Below are positions 23,455-35,800 of a DNA stretch of 64,000 bases, in pieces; the stretch's first letter is position 1, and every line of letters starts with the position of its first letter. The stretch is taken from positions 2,117,952 through 2,181,951 of the forward strand of contig NZ_AP022581.1 in assembly GCF_010731535.1 (NCBI RefSeq), written 5' to 3'. This stretch comes from Mycobacterium lacus (lineage in GTDB: Bacteria > Actinomycetota > Actinomycetes > Mycobacteriales > Mycobacteriaceae). Under the pieces are notes generated by a model. That model saw only the letters and a list, made by a program, of their open reading frames with translations, was not told where the DNA came from and made no database searches. A program made the translations under genes and the position numbers.

Positions 23455-26400
23455 GTGCAGAGTGAGAACCTAGCAAGATTGCTCGCCAGGCGGTCGTCAG
23501 AAGCCGGATGGCACGACGCGCCTGCCTATTATGCGCCACAACCCGTGACTCATGGCCAAGTCCATGACGGCGCAGCACGTCTCGCGGAAGTGCTCAGTCG
23601 CCGCGGCCTTTCCAGAGGAGATCGCATCCTGTTGTGTCTCCCCGATTCGTTGGATTTAGTCCAGCTATTATTGGCAAGCCTCGCACGCGGGATTCTGGCG
23701 TTTATCGTTAACCCCGAGCTTCGTCCCGAGGACCACGCATTTGCGGAGCGCGATATCGGGCCAGCGCTTGTCGTGACGTCTGACGTGCTACGCGATCGAT
23801 TTCAGCGATCGATCGTTGTGGCGGCCTCAGAGCTGTTTTCGGATGCAACCCGAGCCAAGCCGGCAGACTACGAACCCCTGAGCGGCGACGCCGTTGCCTA
23901 CGCTACTTATACATCTGGTACGACGGGTCCGCCCAAGGCCGTGCTTCATCGGCATGCCGATGTCGCGGCGTTTGTTGACGCTATGTGTCGCACCGCATTA
24001 CGGCTCGCTCCAGCAGACATCGGACTAAGTTCCGCTCGGATGTATTTCGCCTATGGCTTGGGAAATTCGGTTTGGTTTCCGCTTGCGACAGGCAGTTCCG
24101 CGGTGGTCAACCCGACGGCGATGACCCCGGAAGTGGTGGCTAAGCTTAGTGAGAGATTTAGACCATCTGTGCTCTACGGTGTTCCAACCTTTTTTGCAAG
24201 CGTTGTCGACACGTGCTCTCCCGATTCGTTCCAGTCGCTCCGCTGCATAGTATCAGCCGGCGAGGCTCTTGAGTTGAGTTTGGCTCAACGCCTTATGAAA
24301 TTCTTTGACGGCATCCCTATCCTTGACGGAATTGGCTCGACCGAGGTCGGACAAACGTTTGTGTCCAATACGGTTGACGAATGGCGCCTTGGAACCGTGG
24401 GAAAGGTTCTTAGCCCTTATGAGATCCGGGTAGTGGCGTGTGACGGTACCACAGCCGGACCTGGGGTCGAGGGAAGCCTATGGGTTCAAGGACCATCGAT
24501 CACAGCGGGCTACTGGAATCGGCCGAATGATGCTCTCCCCATGAATGGGAATTGGCTCGACACTGGGGATCGAGTATTTATCGACCGTGACGGCTGGCTT
24601 AGCTACTGTTGTCGCGCAGATGATTTGGAAATTGTCGGCGGCATGAACATTAATCCGCACGAGGTTGAGCGGCTTATCCTTGAGCACGATTGTGTGGCCG
24701 AGGCCGCCGTCGTCGGGGTAAGAGAATCCACCGGTGCGTCAGCGCTACAGGCGTTCATCGTTCCCAAGAGTGGCACTTCACTCGATGAGTCGGTTATACA
24801 CGAGATTCACCGGCGATTGCGCATTCAGTTGTCTTCGTTCAAGGTGCCGCATAGATTTGCCATCGTACCGCGGCTCCCTCGAACTGAAACTGGAAAATTA
24901 GTGCGCAGCGATCTGCGCGCCAAAAGTCCAACAAAACCAATCTGGCAGATTTCCACTATGCCAGCGTCGAAGGACGCGTCCGCTCAGCGTGACAACGCGT
25001 CGGTCGCGAACGTCGAGACTTTGGGCAGAAATGGCCGTGGAATTAAGCTTCACGATCAACTGAAAGTTTTGCAGCAACAGCGCCACCAACTATTGGTGGA
25101 TGCGGTCGGTTCACAGGTTGCGATGATGCTGGGCCAAACCAATGCTCAGTTAGTAGATACGGAACTCGCCTTCTCAGAGCTAGGTTTCAACTCGCAGATG
25201 ACGGTCGAACTACGCAATCGACTGGCGGCAATGACCGGCCTGCAGCTGCCTGACACAGTCGGGTGGGATTACGGGTCGATATCAGAGTTGGCTAACTATT
25301 TGGAAGCTGAGCTCTCTGGACGGACTAGCCCGGTGGCGGTGCAGCCCGCTACCACCGGTACCGATGAGCCGATCGCGGTGGTGGGGATGGCGTGCCGGTT
25401 GCCCGGCGGGGTGGATTCGGCGCAAGCGTTGTGGGAGTTGGTCCACAACGGCATCGACGCGGTCGGGGCTTTCCCCAGCGACCGGGGCTGGGATCTGGCG
25501 GGATTGTTTGACCCCGATCCCGACGCGGTCGGCAAAACCTACACCCGCTCGGGAGCATTTTTGACCGACGCCGCCGGGTTTGACGCCGAATTCTTCGGGA
25601 TCTCACCCCGCGAAGCCACCGCGATGGACCCCCAACAACGACTACTGCTGGAAGTGTGTTGGGAAGCGCTGGAAACCGCCGGCATCGACCCCACCACCCT
25701 GCAAGGCTCCGACACCGGAGTATTCGCCGGGGTCGGAGTGCAGGGCTATGGGACCCCGGCGGGCGGTGCCGACGGGGTGGAGGGTTACGGGTTGACCGGG
25801 GCGGCCACCAGCGTGGCCTCGGGTCGGGTGGCCTACGTGTTAGGGCTACAAGGCCCAGCGATCACCATCGACACCGCCTGTTCCTCATCGCTGGTGGCCA
25901 CCCACCTGGCATGCCAATCACTGCGCAACAACGAATCCAGCCTGGCCCTAGCCGGCGGGGTCACCGTGATGAGCACCCCGGCACCATTCATCGAGTTCGC
26001 CCGCCAACGCGGCCTGGCCGCTGATGGCCGATGTAAACCATTCGCCGCCGCCGCCGACGGCACCGGCTGGGGCGAAGGCGCCGCCGTGCTAGTGCTCGAA
26101 CGGCTCAGCGACGCCCACCGCCACCACCACCGCGTCCTCGCCGTCATCGCCGGATCAGCGATCAACCAAGACGGCGCCTCCAACGGCCTGACCGCCCCCA
26201 ACGGACCCGCCCAACAACGGGTCATCACCCGCCGCCGCCAACGCCGCCATCCCCTCGACCACGTCGATGTCGTAGAAGCCCACGGCACCGGCACCACCCT
26301 CGGCGACCCGATCGAAGCTGGCACTACTGGCCACCTACGGCGCCAGCCCCACCGCCAACACCCCTATGGCTGGGATCGGTCAAATCCAACATCGGCCACA

Positions 26401-27609
26401 CCTGCCGCCGCCGGAACCGCCGGGCTGATCAAAATGATCACCGCCCTCAACCACGCCGTGCTGCCGCCGACCCTGCACGTGGACCAACCCAGCCCACACA
26501 TCGACTGGTCAACCGGAACCATACGATTGCTGACCACCGCCCAGCCATGGCCAAGCACCGATCACCCCCGCACCGCAGCAGTGTCCTCCTTCGGCATCAG
26601 CGGCACCAACGCACACCTGATCATCCAGCAAGCCCCCACCCCACCACCACCACCACCACCCACCCCCGCAACCAGCCAACCCCCCCTACGGATCTGGCCG
26701 CTTTCCGCCCGCACCCCCACAGCCCTTAACGCCCAAGCCGCCCGACTACACCAACACCTACGCGAACACCCCGACCTCAACCTCACCGACCTGGCCCACA
26801 GCCTGGCCACCACCCGCACCCACCACCCCCACCGCGCGGCCATCACCATACCCACCACCACCACCGACCCCCGCAACGCACTCCTACACGCCCTGCACGC
26901 ACTAGCCACCAACCAACCCCACCCCGGCCTACACACCCACCACCTCGCCCACCACCCACCCAAAACCGTGTTCATCTTCCCCGGCCAAGGCGCCCAACAC
27001 CCCACCATGGCCACCCAGCTGCACACCCACCACCCCCACTTCACCGAAACCCTCAACCAGGTGTGCGCAGCCTTCGACGCCCATCTCGAGGTTCCCCTCG
27101 CCGAGGTGATCTTCGCCCACCCCGGTAGCGCCCAGGCTGAGCTGCTCAACCAAACCATGTACGCCCAGCCGGCGCTGTTCGCCTTCGGCGTGGCCATGCA
27201 TGCCCTACTCACCCAAACCGGGATCACCCCGGACTACCTGCTGGGTCATTCCGTGGGCGAACTAACCGCGGCCCACATCGCCGGCGTGTTCACCCTGCAA
27301 GACGCCGCGGTATTGGTCAGCGCACGCGGCCGACTGATGCAGGCCTGCGCTGCGGGCGCAATGATGGCCATCACCGCCAGCGAAGCCGACCTCGACACGC
27401 TGCTACCCCACTATCCCCAAGTGGCCCTGGCCGCGATCAACGGCCCCACCTCGGTGGTGGTTTCCGGCCGACCGATCAAATCCAGCGCCTCAGCCAACAC
27501 TGCACCGCAGCCCATTACCAAGTCACCCCACTGCGGGTCAGCCACGCATTCCACTCGGCGTCGATGGACCCAGCAGCAGCCGAATTCGAACGCATCACCA
27601 CCGGGGTGA
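23455..27609 (+). CDS. Megasynthase 1, segment A: FadD22-like ligase, aryl carrier, KS1 and first part of AT1
   Basis: Residues 1-490 resemble FadD22, the 4-hydroxybenzoyl-AMP ligase: '[20 protein letters not shown]' (near 150), '[20 protein letters not shown]', '[14 protein letters not shown]' and the terminal catalytic Lys in '[10 protein letters not shown]'. An aryl carrier follows with Ser580 ('[11 protein letters not shown]'). Then comes KS1 (638-1060; Cys809 in 'DTACSSS', His943 in 'EAHGTGTT') and AT1 (from about 1170; Ser1266 in 'GHSVGE'). The GTG at 23455 is chosen because it aligns with the FadD22 N-terminus; TTG 23431 is an alternative. A missing G at about 27466, relative to the identical copy at 38562, shifts the frame to a stop at 27609. 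A cluster of small deletions at 26230-26410 scrambles the KS1 segment that holds the second catalytic His. Confidence 0.85.
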   Translation: MQSENLARLLARRSSEAGWHDAPAYYAPQPVTHGQVHDGAARLAEVLSRRGLSRGDRILLCLPDSLDLVQLLLASLARGILAFIVNPELRPEDHAFAERDIGPALVVTSDVLRDRFQRSIVVAASELFSDATRAKPADYEPLSGDAVAYATYTSGTTGPPKAVLHRHADVAAFVDAMCRTALRLAPADIGLSSARMYFAYGLGNSVWFPLATGSSAVVNPTAMTPEVVAKLSERFRPSVLYGVPTFFASVVDTCSPDSFQSLRCIVSAGEALELSLAQRLMKFFDGIPILDGIGSTEVGQTFVSNTVDEWRLGTVGKVLSPYEIRVVACDGTTAGPGVEGSLWVQGPSITAGYWNRPNDALPMNGNWLDTGDRVFIDRDGWLSYCCRADDLEIVGGMNINPHEVERLILEHDCVAEAAVVGVRESTGASALQAFIVPKSGTSLDESVIHEIHRRLRIQLSSFKVPHRFAIVPRLPRTETGKLVRSDLRAKSPTKPIWQISTMPASKDASAQRDNASVANVETLGRNGRGIKLHDQLKVLQQQRHQLLVDAVGSQVAMMLGQTNAQLVDTELAFSELGFNSQMTVELRNRLAAMTGLQLPDTVGWDYGSISELANYLEAELSGRTSPVAVQPATTGTDEPIAVVGMACRLPGGVDSAQALWELVHNGIDAVGAFPSDRGWDLAGLFDPDPDAVGKTYTRSGAFLTDAAGFDAEFFGISPREATAMDPQQRLLLEVCWEALETAGIDPTTLQGSDTGVFAGVGVQGYGTPAGGADGVEGYGLTGAATSVASGRVAYVLGLQGPAITIDTACSSSLVATHLACQSLRNNESSLALAGGVTVMSTPAPFIEFARQRGLAADGRCKPFAAAADGTGWGEGAAVLVLERLSDAHRHHHRVLAVIAGSAINQDGASNGLTAPNGPAQQRVITRRRQRRHPLDHVDVVEAHGTGTTLGDPIEAGTTGHLRRQPHRQHPYGWDRSNPTSATPAAAGTAGLIKMITALNHAVLPPTLHVDQPSPHIDWSTGTIRLLTTAQPWPSTDHPRTAAVSSFGISGTNAHLIIQQAPTPPPPPPPTPATSQPPLRIWPLSARTPTALNAQAARLHQHLREHPDLNLTDLAHSLATTRTHHPHRAAITIPTTTTDPRNALLHALHALATNQPHPGLHTHHLAHHPPKTVFIFPGQGAQHPTMATQLHTHHPHFTETLNQVCAAFDAHLEVPLAEVIFAHPGSAQAELLNQTMYAQPALFAFGVAMHALLTQTGITPDYLLGHSVGELTAAHIAGVFTLQDAAVLVSARGRLMQACAAGAMMAITASEADLDTLLPHYPQVALAAINGPTSVVVSGRPIKSSASANTAPQPITKSPHCGSATHSTRRRWTQQQPNSNASPPG

Positions 27610-28022
27610 AGCTCAACACGCCCACCGCCGCGATCATCTCCACACTCACCGGCCAACCCGCCACCGCCGACCAACTCACCTCCCCCCACTACTGGGCCCG
27701 CCAACTACGCGAACCAGTCCGATTCCACGACAGCATCACCACCTTGCTCACCCAAGGCGAACACCTATTCATAGAACTATCCGCACACCCAGTACTAGCC
27801 CCCGCCCTCACCGACACCCTGGCCAACACCCCCGAACACCACCAATCAGCAGTCATCACCACCCTGCACCGCGACCACCCCGACCTCGACAGCATCACCA
27901 CCACCCTGGCCCACCTGCACACCCACGGCCACAGCCCAACCTGGACAACCCTCTACCCCGGCGCCCACAACCTGCCACTACCCACCTACCCCTTCCAACA
28001 CCACCCCTACTGGCTAACCCCG
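25363..28022 (+). repeat. PKS module repeat, copy 1 (KS1-AT1, malonyl type)
   Basis: The DNA is nearly base-identical to 36513-39120 (KS3-AT3) except for small indels. Its KS and linker part is nearly identical to 29972-31660 (KS2). The variation is mostly length change in C-runs and in CCA-type tracts (for example 26640-26680). Confidence 0.9.
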
Positions 28023-31000
28023 CCGGCCTCCAGCCCGAGCCCGCCCAGCGAGCCCGCCGAAGGCCAGTTATGGAACGCCGTGGACACCGACGCCGTGGAC
28101 ACCGTCGCGCAGCTGTTGGGCATCGAAGACACAGCCCAGGCGGCAGCACTGGGCCCGGTGGTGGCCGCCTTGCGGCAATGGCGCAAACAACTCACCGACC
28201 GCTCAGCGGTGGACAAACTGCGCTACCGCGTCAGCTGGCAAGCCATCACCGCGAACACCTTCCCCCCAACCCGGCCACGATGGCTGATCCTGACCCATCC
28301 CGAGCAATCCGAGAATCCCTGGCTGCAGGCCCTGGTGACGGGCCATCCCACAGAATTCAGCACCGCGGCCATCGACACCGACCACCTGGATCGAGACGGG
28401 TTAGCTGCGCTGCTGGTAGAACAAAGCGCCGCTACCGGCTGTGATGGCGTGTTGTCGTTGCTGGCACTGCACGACCGCACCGATCCCACGTTGCCCGGAC
28501 CATCCACCGGCCTGGTGTCCACGCTTTTGCTGGTGCAAGCCTATGGCGATAGCGGACTTAGCCTGCCGTTGTGGGTCCTTACCCGCGGCGGGGCCCAACT
28601 CAGCGCCGACGAGGAGCCGTTAACGCCCAGTCAGGCCGCGGTGTGGGGGCTCGGACAATCGGTGTGCCTGGAACACCCCGACTGGTGGGGCGGGCTAATC
28701 GATCTTCCCGCCGTGCCCACCGCACACGACATCACCCGCCTGCACACCATCCTGACCTGCCCACAACCGGAAGACCAACTGGCCCTGCGCCCCCACGGTG
28801 TGCACGCCCGACGCCTGCAACCCGCACCCCTGCCCGCCGATCACCGACACCGCTGGAAACCTTCAGGGACCGCCGTAATCACCGGTATCACCGGCCAACT
28901 GGGCCCGCGCATCGCCCGCTGGCTCGCCCACGCCGGAGCCAGCCACCTGGTCCTGCTCAGCCGCACCGCCGCCCAACACCCACAAATAGCCGAACTAGAA
29001 CAACAACTGCACGCCGCAGGAGTCAGCACCACCACCGCATCGGTAGACCTCTGCGATCGCCACGCCCTTGCGGGCGTGATCGACCACATCCGCACCCAAC
29101 ACGGTCCGATCAACACCGTCGTGCATGCCGCAGCGTCTCTGGGCTGGGCCACCCTCGCCGAAACCACCCTCGATGAGTTCACCCAAACCTATGCCGCTAA
29201 AGCGCTCGGCGCGCAAAACCTCATCACCACACTTCACGACCAGCCACCCCAAACCTTCATCATGTTCTCCTCAGCGGCAGCAACCTGGGGCGGCACCCGC
29301 CAGGGCGCCTACGCGGCGGCTAACGCCCACATCGAAGCCCTGACCACCACACTGCGCGCCCAGGGCTGGCACGCTGTGGCCCCGGCCTGGGGAACCTGGG
29401 CAGACGACCGAACAACCTCCCAAGAAACCCTGGACTATCTGGCCCGCATCGGGCTGCACCAAATCCCGACCGACACCGCCTTGGCCGCGCTGCAACAATC
29501 CCTCGACGTCGATGACACCCTAATCACCATCACCGACGTCGACTGGGACCAATTCCACGACGTCTTCACCACCCGCCGCGCCCACCCCCTACTCGCCGAA
29601 TTGGGCAGCGCCCAACCCCACACCAGCCCCACCCCCACCGCCATCCCCGACCAACTGGCCGCACAACTTGCCGGCCACCCCCCCCAACATCAACTAGCCA
29701 TCCTGACCACCCTGACACTCAACGCCACCGCCACCGTGCTGGCCCACCCCGATGCGGCCACCCTCGATCCCGACCTACCCTTCAAAAACCTCGGCATCGA
29801 CTCGCTGACCGCGCTGCAACTACGCAATCGACTGGCGGCAATGACCGGCCTGCCCCTACCCGCCACCCTGGTCTTCGACCACCCCACCCCCACCACCATC
29901 GCCCAACACCTGATGGGCCTGCTCTCCGGCACCGCCGCCACCCCCGTCACCGCCCCCCTGGCCGCACACACCGATGAGCCGATCGCGGTGGTGGGGATGG
30001 CGTGCCGGTTGCCCGGCGGGGTGGATTCGGCGCAAGCGTTGTGGGAGTTGGTCCACAACGGCATCGACGCGGTCGGGGCTTTCCCCAGCGACCGGGGCTG
30101 GGATCTGGCGGGATTGTTTGACCCCGATCCCGACGCGGTCGGCAAAACCTACACCCGCTCGGGAGCATTTTTGACCGACGCCGCCGGGTTTGACGCCGAA
30201 TTCTTCGGGATCTCACCCCGCGAAGCCACCGCGATGGACCCCCAACAACGACTACTGCTGGAAGTGTGTTGGGAAGCGCTGGAAACCGCCGGCATCGACC
30301 CCACCACCCTGCAAGGCTCCGACACCGGAGTATTCGCCGGAACCTGGGCACAACCGCACCCCACCAACACAGCCGACGGGGTGGAGGGTTACGGGTTGAC
30401 CGGGGCGGCCACCAGCGTGGCCTCGGGTCGGGTGGCCTACGTGTTAGGGCTACAAGGCCCAGCGATCACCATCGACACCGCCTGTTCCTCATCGCTGGTG
30501 GCCACCCACCTGGCATGCCAATCACTGCGCAACAACGAATCCAGCCTGGCCCTAGCCGGCGGGGTCACCGTGATGAGCACCCCGGCACCATTCATCGAGT
30601 TCGCCCGCCAACGCGGCCTGGCCGCTGATGGCCGATGTAAACCATTCGCCGCCGCCGCCGACGGCACCGGCTGGGGCGAAGGCGCCGCCGTGCTAGTGCT
30701 CGAACGGCTCAGCGACGCCCACCACCACCACCACCGCGTCCTCGCCGTCATCGCCGGATCAGCGATCAACCAAGACGGCGCCTCCAACGGCCTGACCGCC
30801 CCCAACGGACCCGCCCAACAACGGGTCATCACCCAAGCCGCCGCCAACGCCGCCATCCCCCTCGACCACGTCGATGTCGTAGAAGCCCACGGCACCGGCA
30901 CCACCCTCGGCGACCCGATCGAAGCCGGGGCACTACTGGCCACCTACGGCGCCAGCCCCCACCGCCAACACCCCCTATGGCTGGGATCGGTCAAATCCAA

Positions 31001-31232
31001 CATCGGCCACACCCAAGCCGCCGCCGGAACCGCCGGGCTGATCAAAATGATCACCGCCCTCAACCACGCCGTGCTGCCGCCGACCCTGCACGTGGACCAA
31101 CCCAGCCCACACATCGACTGGTCAACCGGAACCATACGATTGCTGACCACCCCCAGCCATGGCCAAGCACCGATCACCCCCGCACCGCAGCAGTGTCCTC
31201 CTTCGGCATCAGCGGCACCAACGCACACCTGA
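27564..31232 (+). CDS. Megasynthase 1, segment B: end of AT1, KR1, ACP1 and KS2
   Basis: This frame continues segment A from about 27466; the ATG at 27564 is simply the first Met and not a true start. It opens with the AT1 motif HAFH (27543-27554), diagnostic of malonyl-CoA. Then comes a KR with its structural half: NADPH motif '[16 protein letters not shown]' and catalytic '[20 protein letters not shown]' (Ser, Tyr, Asn present). The LDD motif of B-type KRs is absent. ACP1 has Ser at 29802 ('LGIDSLTAL'). KS2 (29972-31230) is intact with its Cys at 30483, 'EAHGTGTT' and 'KSNIGHTQ'. A missing G near 31150, compared with the copies at 26540 and 37700, shifts the frame to a stop at 31232. No DH or ER is present in this module. 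Confidence 0.85.
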   Translation: MDPAAAEFERITTGVKLNTPTAAIISTLTGQPATADQLTSPHYWARQLREPVRFHDSITTLLTQGEHLFIELSAHPVLAPALTDTLANTPEHHQSAVITTLHRDHPDLDSITTTLAHLHTHGHSPTWTTLYPGAHNLPLPTYPFQHHPYWLTPPASSPSPPSEPAEGQLWNAVDTDAVDTVAQLLGIEDTAQAAALGPVVAALRQWRKQLTDRSAVDKLRYRVSWQAITANTFPPTRPRWLILTHPEQSENPWLQALVTGHPTEFSTAAIDTDHLDRDGLAALLVEQSAATGCDGVLSLLALHDRTDPTLPGPSTGLVSTLLLVQAYGDSGLSLPLWVLTRGGAQLSADEEPLTPSQAAVWGLGQSVCLEHPDWWGGLIDLPAVPTAHDITRLHTILTCPQPEDQLALRPHGVHARRLQPAPLPADHRHRWKPSGTAVITGITGQLGPRIARWLAHAGASHLVLLSRTAAQHPQIAELEQQLHAAGVSTTTASVDLCDRHALAGVIDHIRTQHGPINTVVHAAASLGWATLAETTLDEFTQTYAAKALGAQNLITTLHDQPPQTFIMFSSAAATWGGTRQGAYAAANAHIEALTTTLRAQGWHAVAPAWGTWADDRTTSQETLDYLARIGLHQIPTDTALAALQQSLDVDDTLITITDVDWDQFHDVFTTRRAHPLLAELGSAQPHTSPTPTAIPDQLAAQLAGHPPQHQLAILTTLTLNATATVLAHPDAATLDPDLPFKNLGIDSLTALQLRNRLAAMTGLPLPATLVFDHPTPTTIAQHLMGLLSGTAATPVTAPLAAHTDEPIAVVGMACRLPGGVDSAQALWELVHNGIDAVGAFPSDRGWDLAGLFDPDPDAVGKTYTRSGAFLTDAAGFDAEFFGISPREATAMDPQQRLLLEVCWEALETAGIDPTTLQGSDTGVFAGTWAQPHPTNTADGVEGYGLTGAATSVASGRVAYVLGLQGPAITIDTACSSSLVATHLACQSLRNNESSLALAGGVTVMSTPAPFIEFARQRGLAADGRCKPFAAAADGTGWGEGAAVLVLERLSDAHHHHHRVLAVIAGSAINQDGASNGLTAPNGPAQQRVITQAAANAAIPLDHVDVVEAHGTGTTLGDPIEAGALLATYGASPHRQHPLWLGSVKSNIGHTQAAAGTAGLIKMITALNHAVLPPTLHVDQPSPHIDWSTGTIRLLTTPSHGQAPITPAPQQCPPSASAAPTHT

Positions 31233-32810
31233 TCATCCAGCAAGCCCCACCCCACCACCACCACCCACCCCGCAACCAGCCAACCCCCTACGGATCTGGC
31301 CGCTTTCCGCCCGCACCCCACAGCCCTTAACGCCCAAGCCGCCCGACTACACCAACACCTACGCGAACACCCCGACCTCAACCTCACCGACCTGGCCCAC
31401 AGCCTGGCCACCACCCGCACCCACCACCCCCACCGCGCGGCCATCACCATACCCACCACCACCACCGACCCCCGCAACGCACTCCTACACGCCCTGCACG
31501 CACTAGCCACCAACCAACCCCACCCCGGCCTACACACCCACCACCTCGCCCACCACCCACCCAAAACCGTGTTCATCTTCCCCGGCCAAGGCGCCCAACA
31601 CCCCACCATGGCCACCCAGCTGCACACCCACCACCCCCACTTCACCGAAACCCTCAACCAATGCGACCACGCCCTGCACCCATGGACCGGCTGGTCAGTC
31701 CGCGACGTCATACACCAAAACCCCGGCGCACCACCACTGGACCGCGTCGAAGTCATCCAACCCGTCCTATTCACCATCATGGTCTCGCTGGCCGAACTAC
31801 TGCGCTCCCACGGCATCACCCCCGACGCCGTGATCGGACACTCCCAAGGAGAAATCGCCGCCGCCTACATCGCCGGCGCACTACCCCTCGACCAAGCCGC
31901 CAAAATCATCGCCCTCCGCAGCCAAGCACTCAGCACCCTCCCCGGCCACGGCGCCATGGCCTCAGTCCGACTCACCCCCGAACAACTCCACCCCCACCTA
32001 CAACCCTGGAACACCACCCTGACCATCGCCGCGATCAACGGCCCCACCCACACCATCATCAGCGGCGACACCACCGCCATGAAGCAATTCAGCACCCACT
32101 GCCAACAACACGGCATCCACATCCGCGCCATCGCCGTCGACTACGCCTCACACTCACCACAGGTCACACACCTGCGCCAACACCTACTCCACGAACTAGC
32201 CGACCTGACCCCCCAACCCTCCCGCATCCCCCTCTACACCACCGTGCACAGCGCACTAACCCCCCAACCACTCGACACCACCACCATGAACGCCCACTAC
32301 TGGTACCGCAACCTACGCGAACCAGTCCGATTCCACGACAGCATCACCACCTTGCTCACCCAAGGCGAACACCTATTCATAGAACTATCCGCACACCCAG
32401 TACTAGCCCCCGCCCTCACCGACACCCTGGCCAACACCCCCGAACACCACCAATCAGCAGTCATCACCACCCTGCACCGCGACCACCCCGACCTCGACAG
32501 CATCACCACCACCCTGGCCCACCTGCACACCCACGGCCACAGCCCAACCTGGACAACCCTCTACCCCGGCGCCCACAACCTGCCACTACCCACCTACCCC
32601 TTCCAACACCACCCCTACTGGCTAACCCCGCCGACAGGTCTAGATGTCAGCGCCGCCGGGCTTGACAAGCCCGATCACCCCTTTTTGGGCGCGCTGACCG
32701 ACCTGGCCGACCAAGGCCAAATCGTGTTGACCGGACGGCTATCGACAACCGCACACGGTTGGCTAGCCGGCCACAAGGTCGATGACACCGTGGTGTTCCC
32801 GGCGACCGGG
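29972..32810 (+). repeat. PKS module repeat, copy 2 (KS2 with a methylmalonyl AT2 core)
   Basis: It is identical to copies 1 and 3 through KS2 and the start of the AT (to about 31660). It then diverges over about 31661-32305, which encodes the methylmalonyl-specific AT core. It returns to near-identity from about 32310 through the AT tail, and on to about 32810 in the DH start shared with copy 3. The pattern is that of a cassette exchanged inside an otherwise homogenised module. Confidence 0.88.
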
Positions 32811-35800
32811 TACATCGATTTGCTGTTGCAGGCCGGCGAGTACGCCCAGTACCCGGTGATTGACGAGCTGGTCCTACACACCCCGTTGGCGTTGTTTGAC
32901 CACACGCCCACCGATGTCCAGATCACGGTGCAGGCCGTTGCGGACAACGGGCGGCGCCCCTTTAGCCTTCATTCCCGAACCGGCGGCACACACGGCCCCA
33001 CGGCCTGGACTTTGCATGCCACCGGCGCTTTGAGCACCGGCGCGGATCTCGTGTCCGGCCCCCTTTCAACGCCACCGGGTGTCGACCCCATCGATCAGGA
33101 CAGCTTCTATCAAGACCTGGCCCAACAAGGTTTCCACTACGAACCTCCGTTCCGATCGTTGCGTGGGATCGGCCACCACCCGACCCTAAGAAATACCGTC
33201 CACGCCGAGGTGGCCCTACCTGCCGACACTGACATCACCGGCTACGGGATCCACCCCGCCCTACTCGACGCCGCCCTCCATCCCCTGGCCGCGGCGTTCT
33301 ATGACACCGACCACACCAGTGACCCAGCAACACCGCGGCTTCCGTTCGCATTCACCGGGGTCACCTTGCACGCTATCGGGGCCACCAGCCTTCACGTCCA
33401 ACTCACATCCACCGGAGCGGACACCTTCACACTGCATGCCACCGACCCCGCCGGCGCGCCGGTCATCACCATCGACACACTGACCCTGCGGGCCCGGCCC
33501 AACCACATCAGCCCAGCCGTCCCGGCCGCACTGCGCGATAGGTTGTTCCACCTGGAATGGCCGTGCCTGCCCGAGGATGCGTTCCCGCCGGTGGCGACCC
33601 CACCGGTGTGGGCGGTCATTACCACGGACCCATCCCGGCTGCCCCCGAGCCTGCGCAACGGCCCCTTCCACAGCGAGCTGGCCCGCATCGAGTTGACCCA
33701 CACCGATCTGGTGGTCTGGCCGTTACCCCAGGCAGATCCCGCCGATGCTGATTACCTGCAGCACGTCCACAGCCTGACCCGCCGCACCGTTACCCAACTG
33801 CAGGACTGGTTGACCCGCCCCGACACCCTCGACACCCGCCTGGTGATCATCACCAACCACGCGGTGAGCGTCAACGTCTACGACCAAGCACCCGATTTGG
33901 CCCATGCCGCAGCGTGGGCATTAATCCACTCCGCTCAAAACGAGCATCCCGACCGCATCACCGTGCTCGACATCGACACCACCCCCGCCACCGACCGCAC
34001 CATCATCAACGTCCTAGCCGCCCTGGCCACGCCGACACGGGCACAAGCCGGCGAACCCCAGCTGGCCCTACGCCACGGCATCGCGCATAGACCCCGACTG
34101 ACCCCGTCGCTTGCCCTGACCCCGCCGCAAGCCCCGACCTGGCAACTGACCACCACCGGCAAGGGCGTTTTAGCCAACCCGGCCTTGGTGCCAACGGAGC
34201 CGGCCACCGTGTTACCCCCCGGGCAGATCCGGGTCGCCATCCGCGCCGCCGGGCTGAGTTTCCGCGATATCGATGTTGCGTTAGGAGCCATCTCCGGTGA
34301 CGGGTTAGGCCGTGAAGGCGCCGGTGTGGTCATCGAAACGGCCCCCGATGTGACCACCGTTGCTCCCGGTGATGCCGTGATGGGCCTATTCCCCAATAAC
34401 GCTTTTGCCCCCAACGCCATCACCGACCACCGCATGGTTGTTGCGATCCCAGCCGGCTGGTCGTTCACCCAGGCCGCCTCCGTCCCGGTCGCGTTCCTCA
34501 CCGCCTACACTGCCCTAGTCGAGCGCGCGCAACTATCGGCGGGGCAGCGGGTGCTTATCCACGCCGGCACCGGCGGCGTGGGTCAAGCCGCCATCCAGAT
34601 TGCCCACCACGTCGGCGCTGAGATCTTTGCCACCGCTAGCCCACACAAACACTCCGTCCTTGCCGATCTGGGCATTCCCCGCCAGCACATCGCCTCATCA
34701 CGCACGCTGGATTTCATCGACGCCTTCCACCACGTCACAAACGGGCTTGGCATGGACGTGGTACTCAACAGCCTTCGTGGAGACTTCATCGATGGTTCGC
34801 TGCAACTGCTCTCCCGCGGCGGGTGTTTCATCGAACTCGGCAACACCGACATCCGTCTAGCCAGCGACGTCAACACTGCCCACCCCGGAGTTGACTACCA
34901 GGCCTACGACCTGGCCAACACACCCGCGGACAGTCTTAGTCGGACGTGGAATGCCCTGACCGAGCTGTTCACCGCCGGTGTCCTTAAACCCATACCCACC
35001 ACCAGCTACGGCCTTGTCCAAGCCCCCCAAGCCTTCAGCGACATGAGCCAAGCACTGCACACTGGAAAAATTGTGCTGACCCCTCCCAAAGTGCTCGACC
35101 CAGACGGCACGGTCCTTATCACCGGCGGCACGGGGATGCTAGGCAGCCTGTTCGCCGAGCATATGGTCACCCAATACGGTGCCCGGAATCTACTGCTGGT
35201 CTCACGCGGCGGCCCGAGCGCCCCCGGCGCCGCTGAACTACACCAACACCTCACCAGCCTGGGCGCCCAAGTCAACATCACCGCCTGTGACACCAGCAAC
35301 CCCACCGAACTAGCCGCGTTATTGGCCGATATTCCATCCCGACACCGGCTCACCGCCGTCATCCACACCGCCGGCGTCCTCGAAGACGCCGTCATAACCG
35401 AAATGACCGCCGACCAACTCGATACCGTCTTAACCGCCAAAGCCGACTCCGCCTGGCACCTACATCGACTCACCACCGATAAAGACCTCGACACATTTAT
35501 CTTGTTCTCCTCGGTGTCTGCGCTCCTGGGCGCCCCCGGACAAGCCGCCTACGCGGCCGCTAACGCCTTCCTTGACGCACTAGCCCAGCAACGCCACCGC
35601 CAACAGCCCGGCGCCACCAGTTTGGCGTGGGGCTACTGGCAAACCCCCAGCGGCATGACCGCTCACCTAACATCCCTCGACCACACCCGCATGACCCGCA
35701 ACGGACTGGCCCCAATCCCCACCGAACACGGCCTAGCCCTCTTCGACACCGCCCTCACCCACCACCAGCCCAACCTCATCCTCACCCCCCTCAACAAACG

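Noticed and set aside
28000..29600. A dehydratase domain in module 1
   Set aside because: After AT1 the sequence goes directly into the structural half of the KR; there is no HxxxGxxxxP-like motif, unlike modules 2 and 3.
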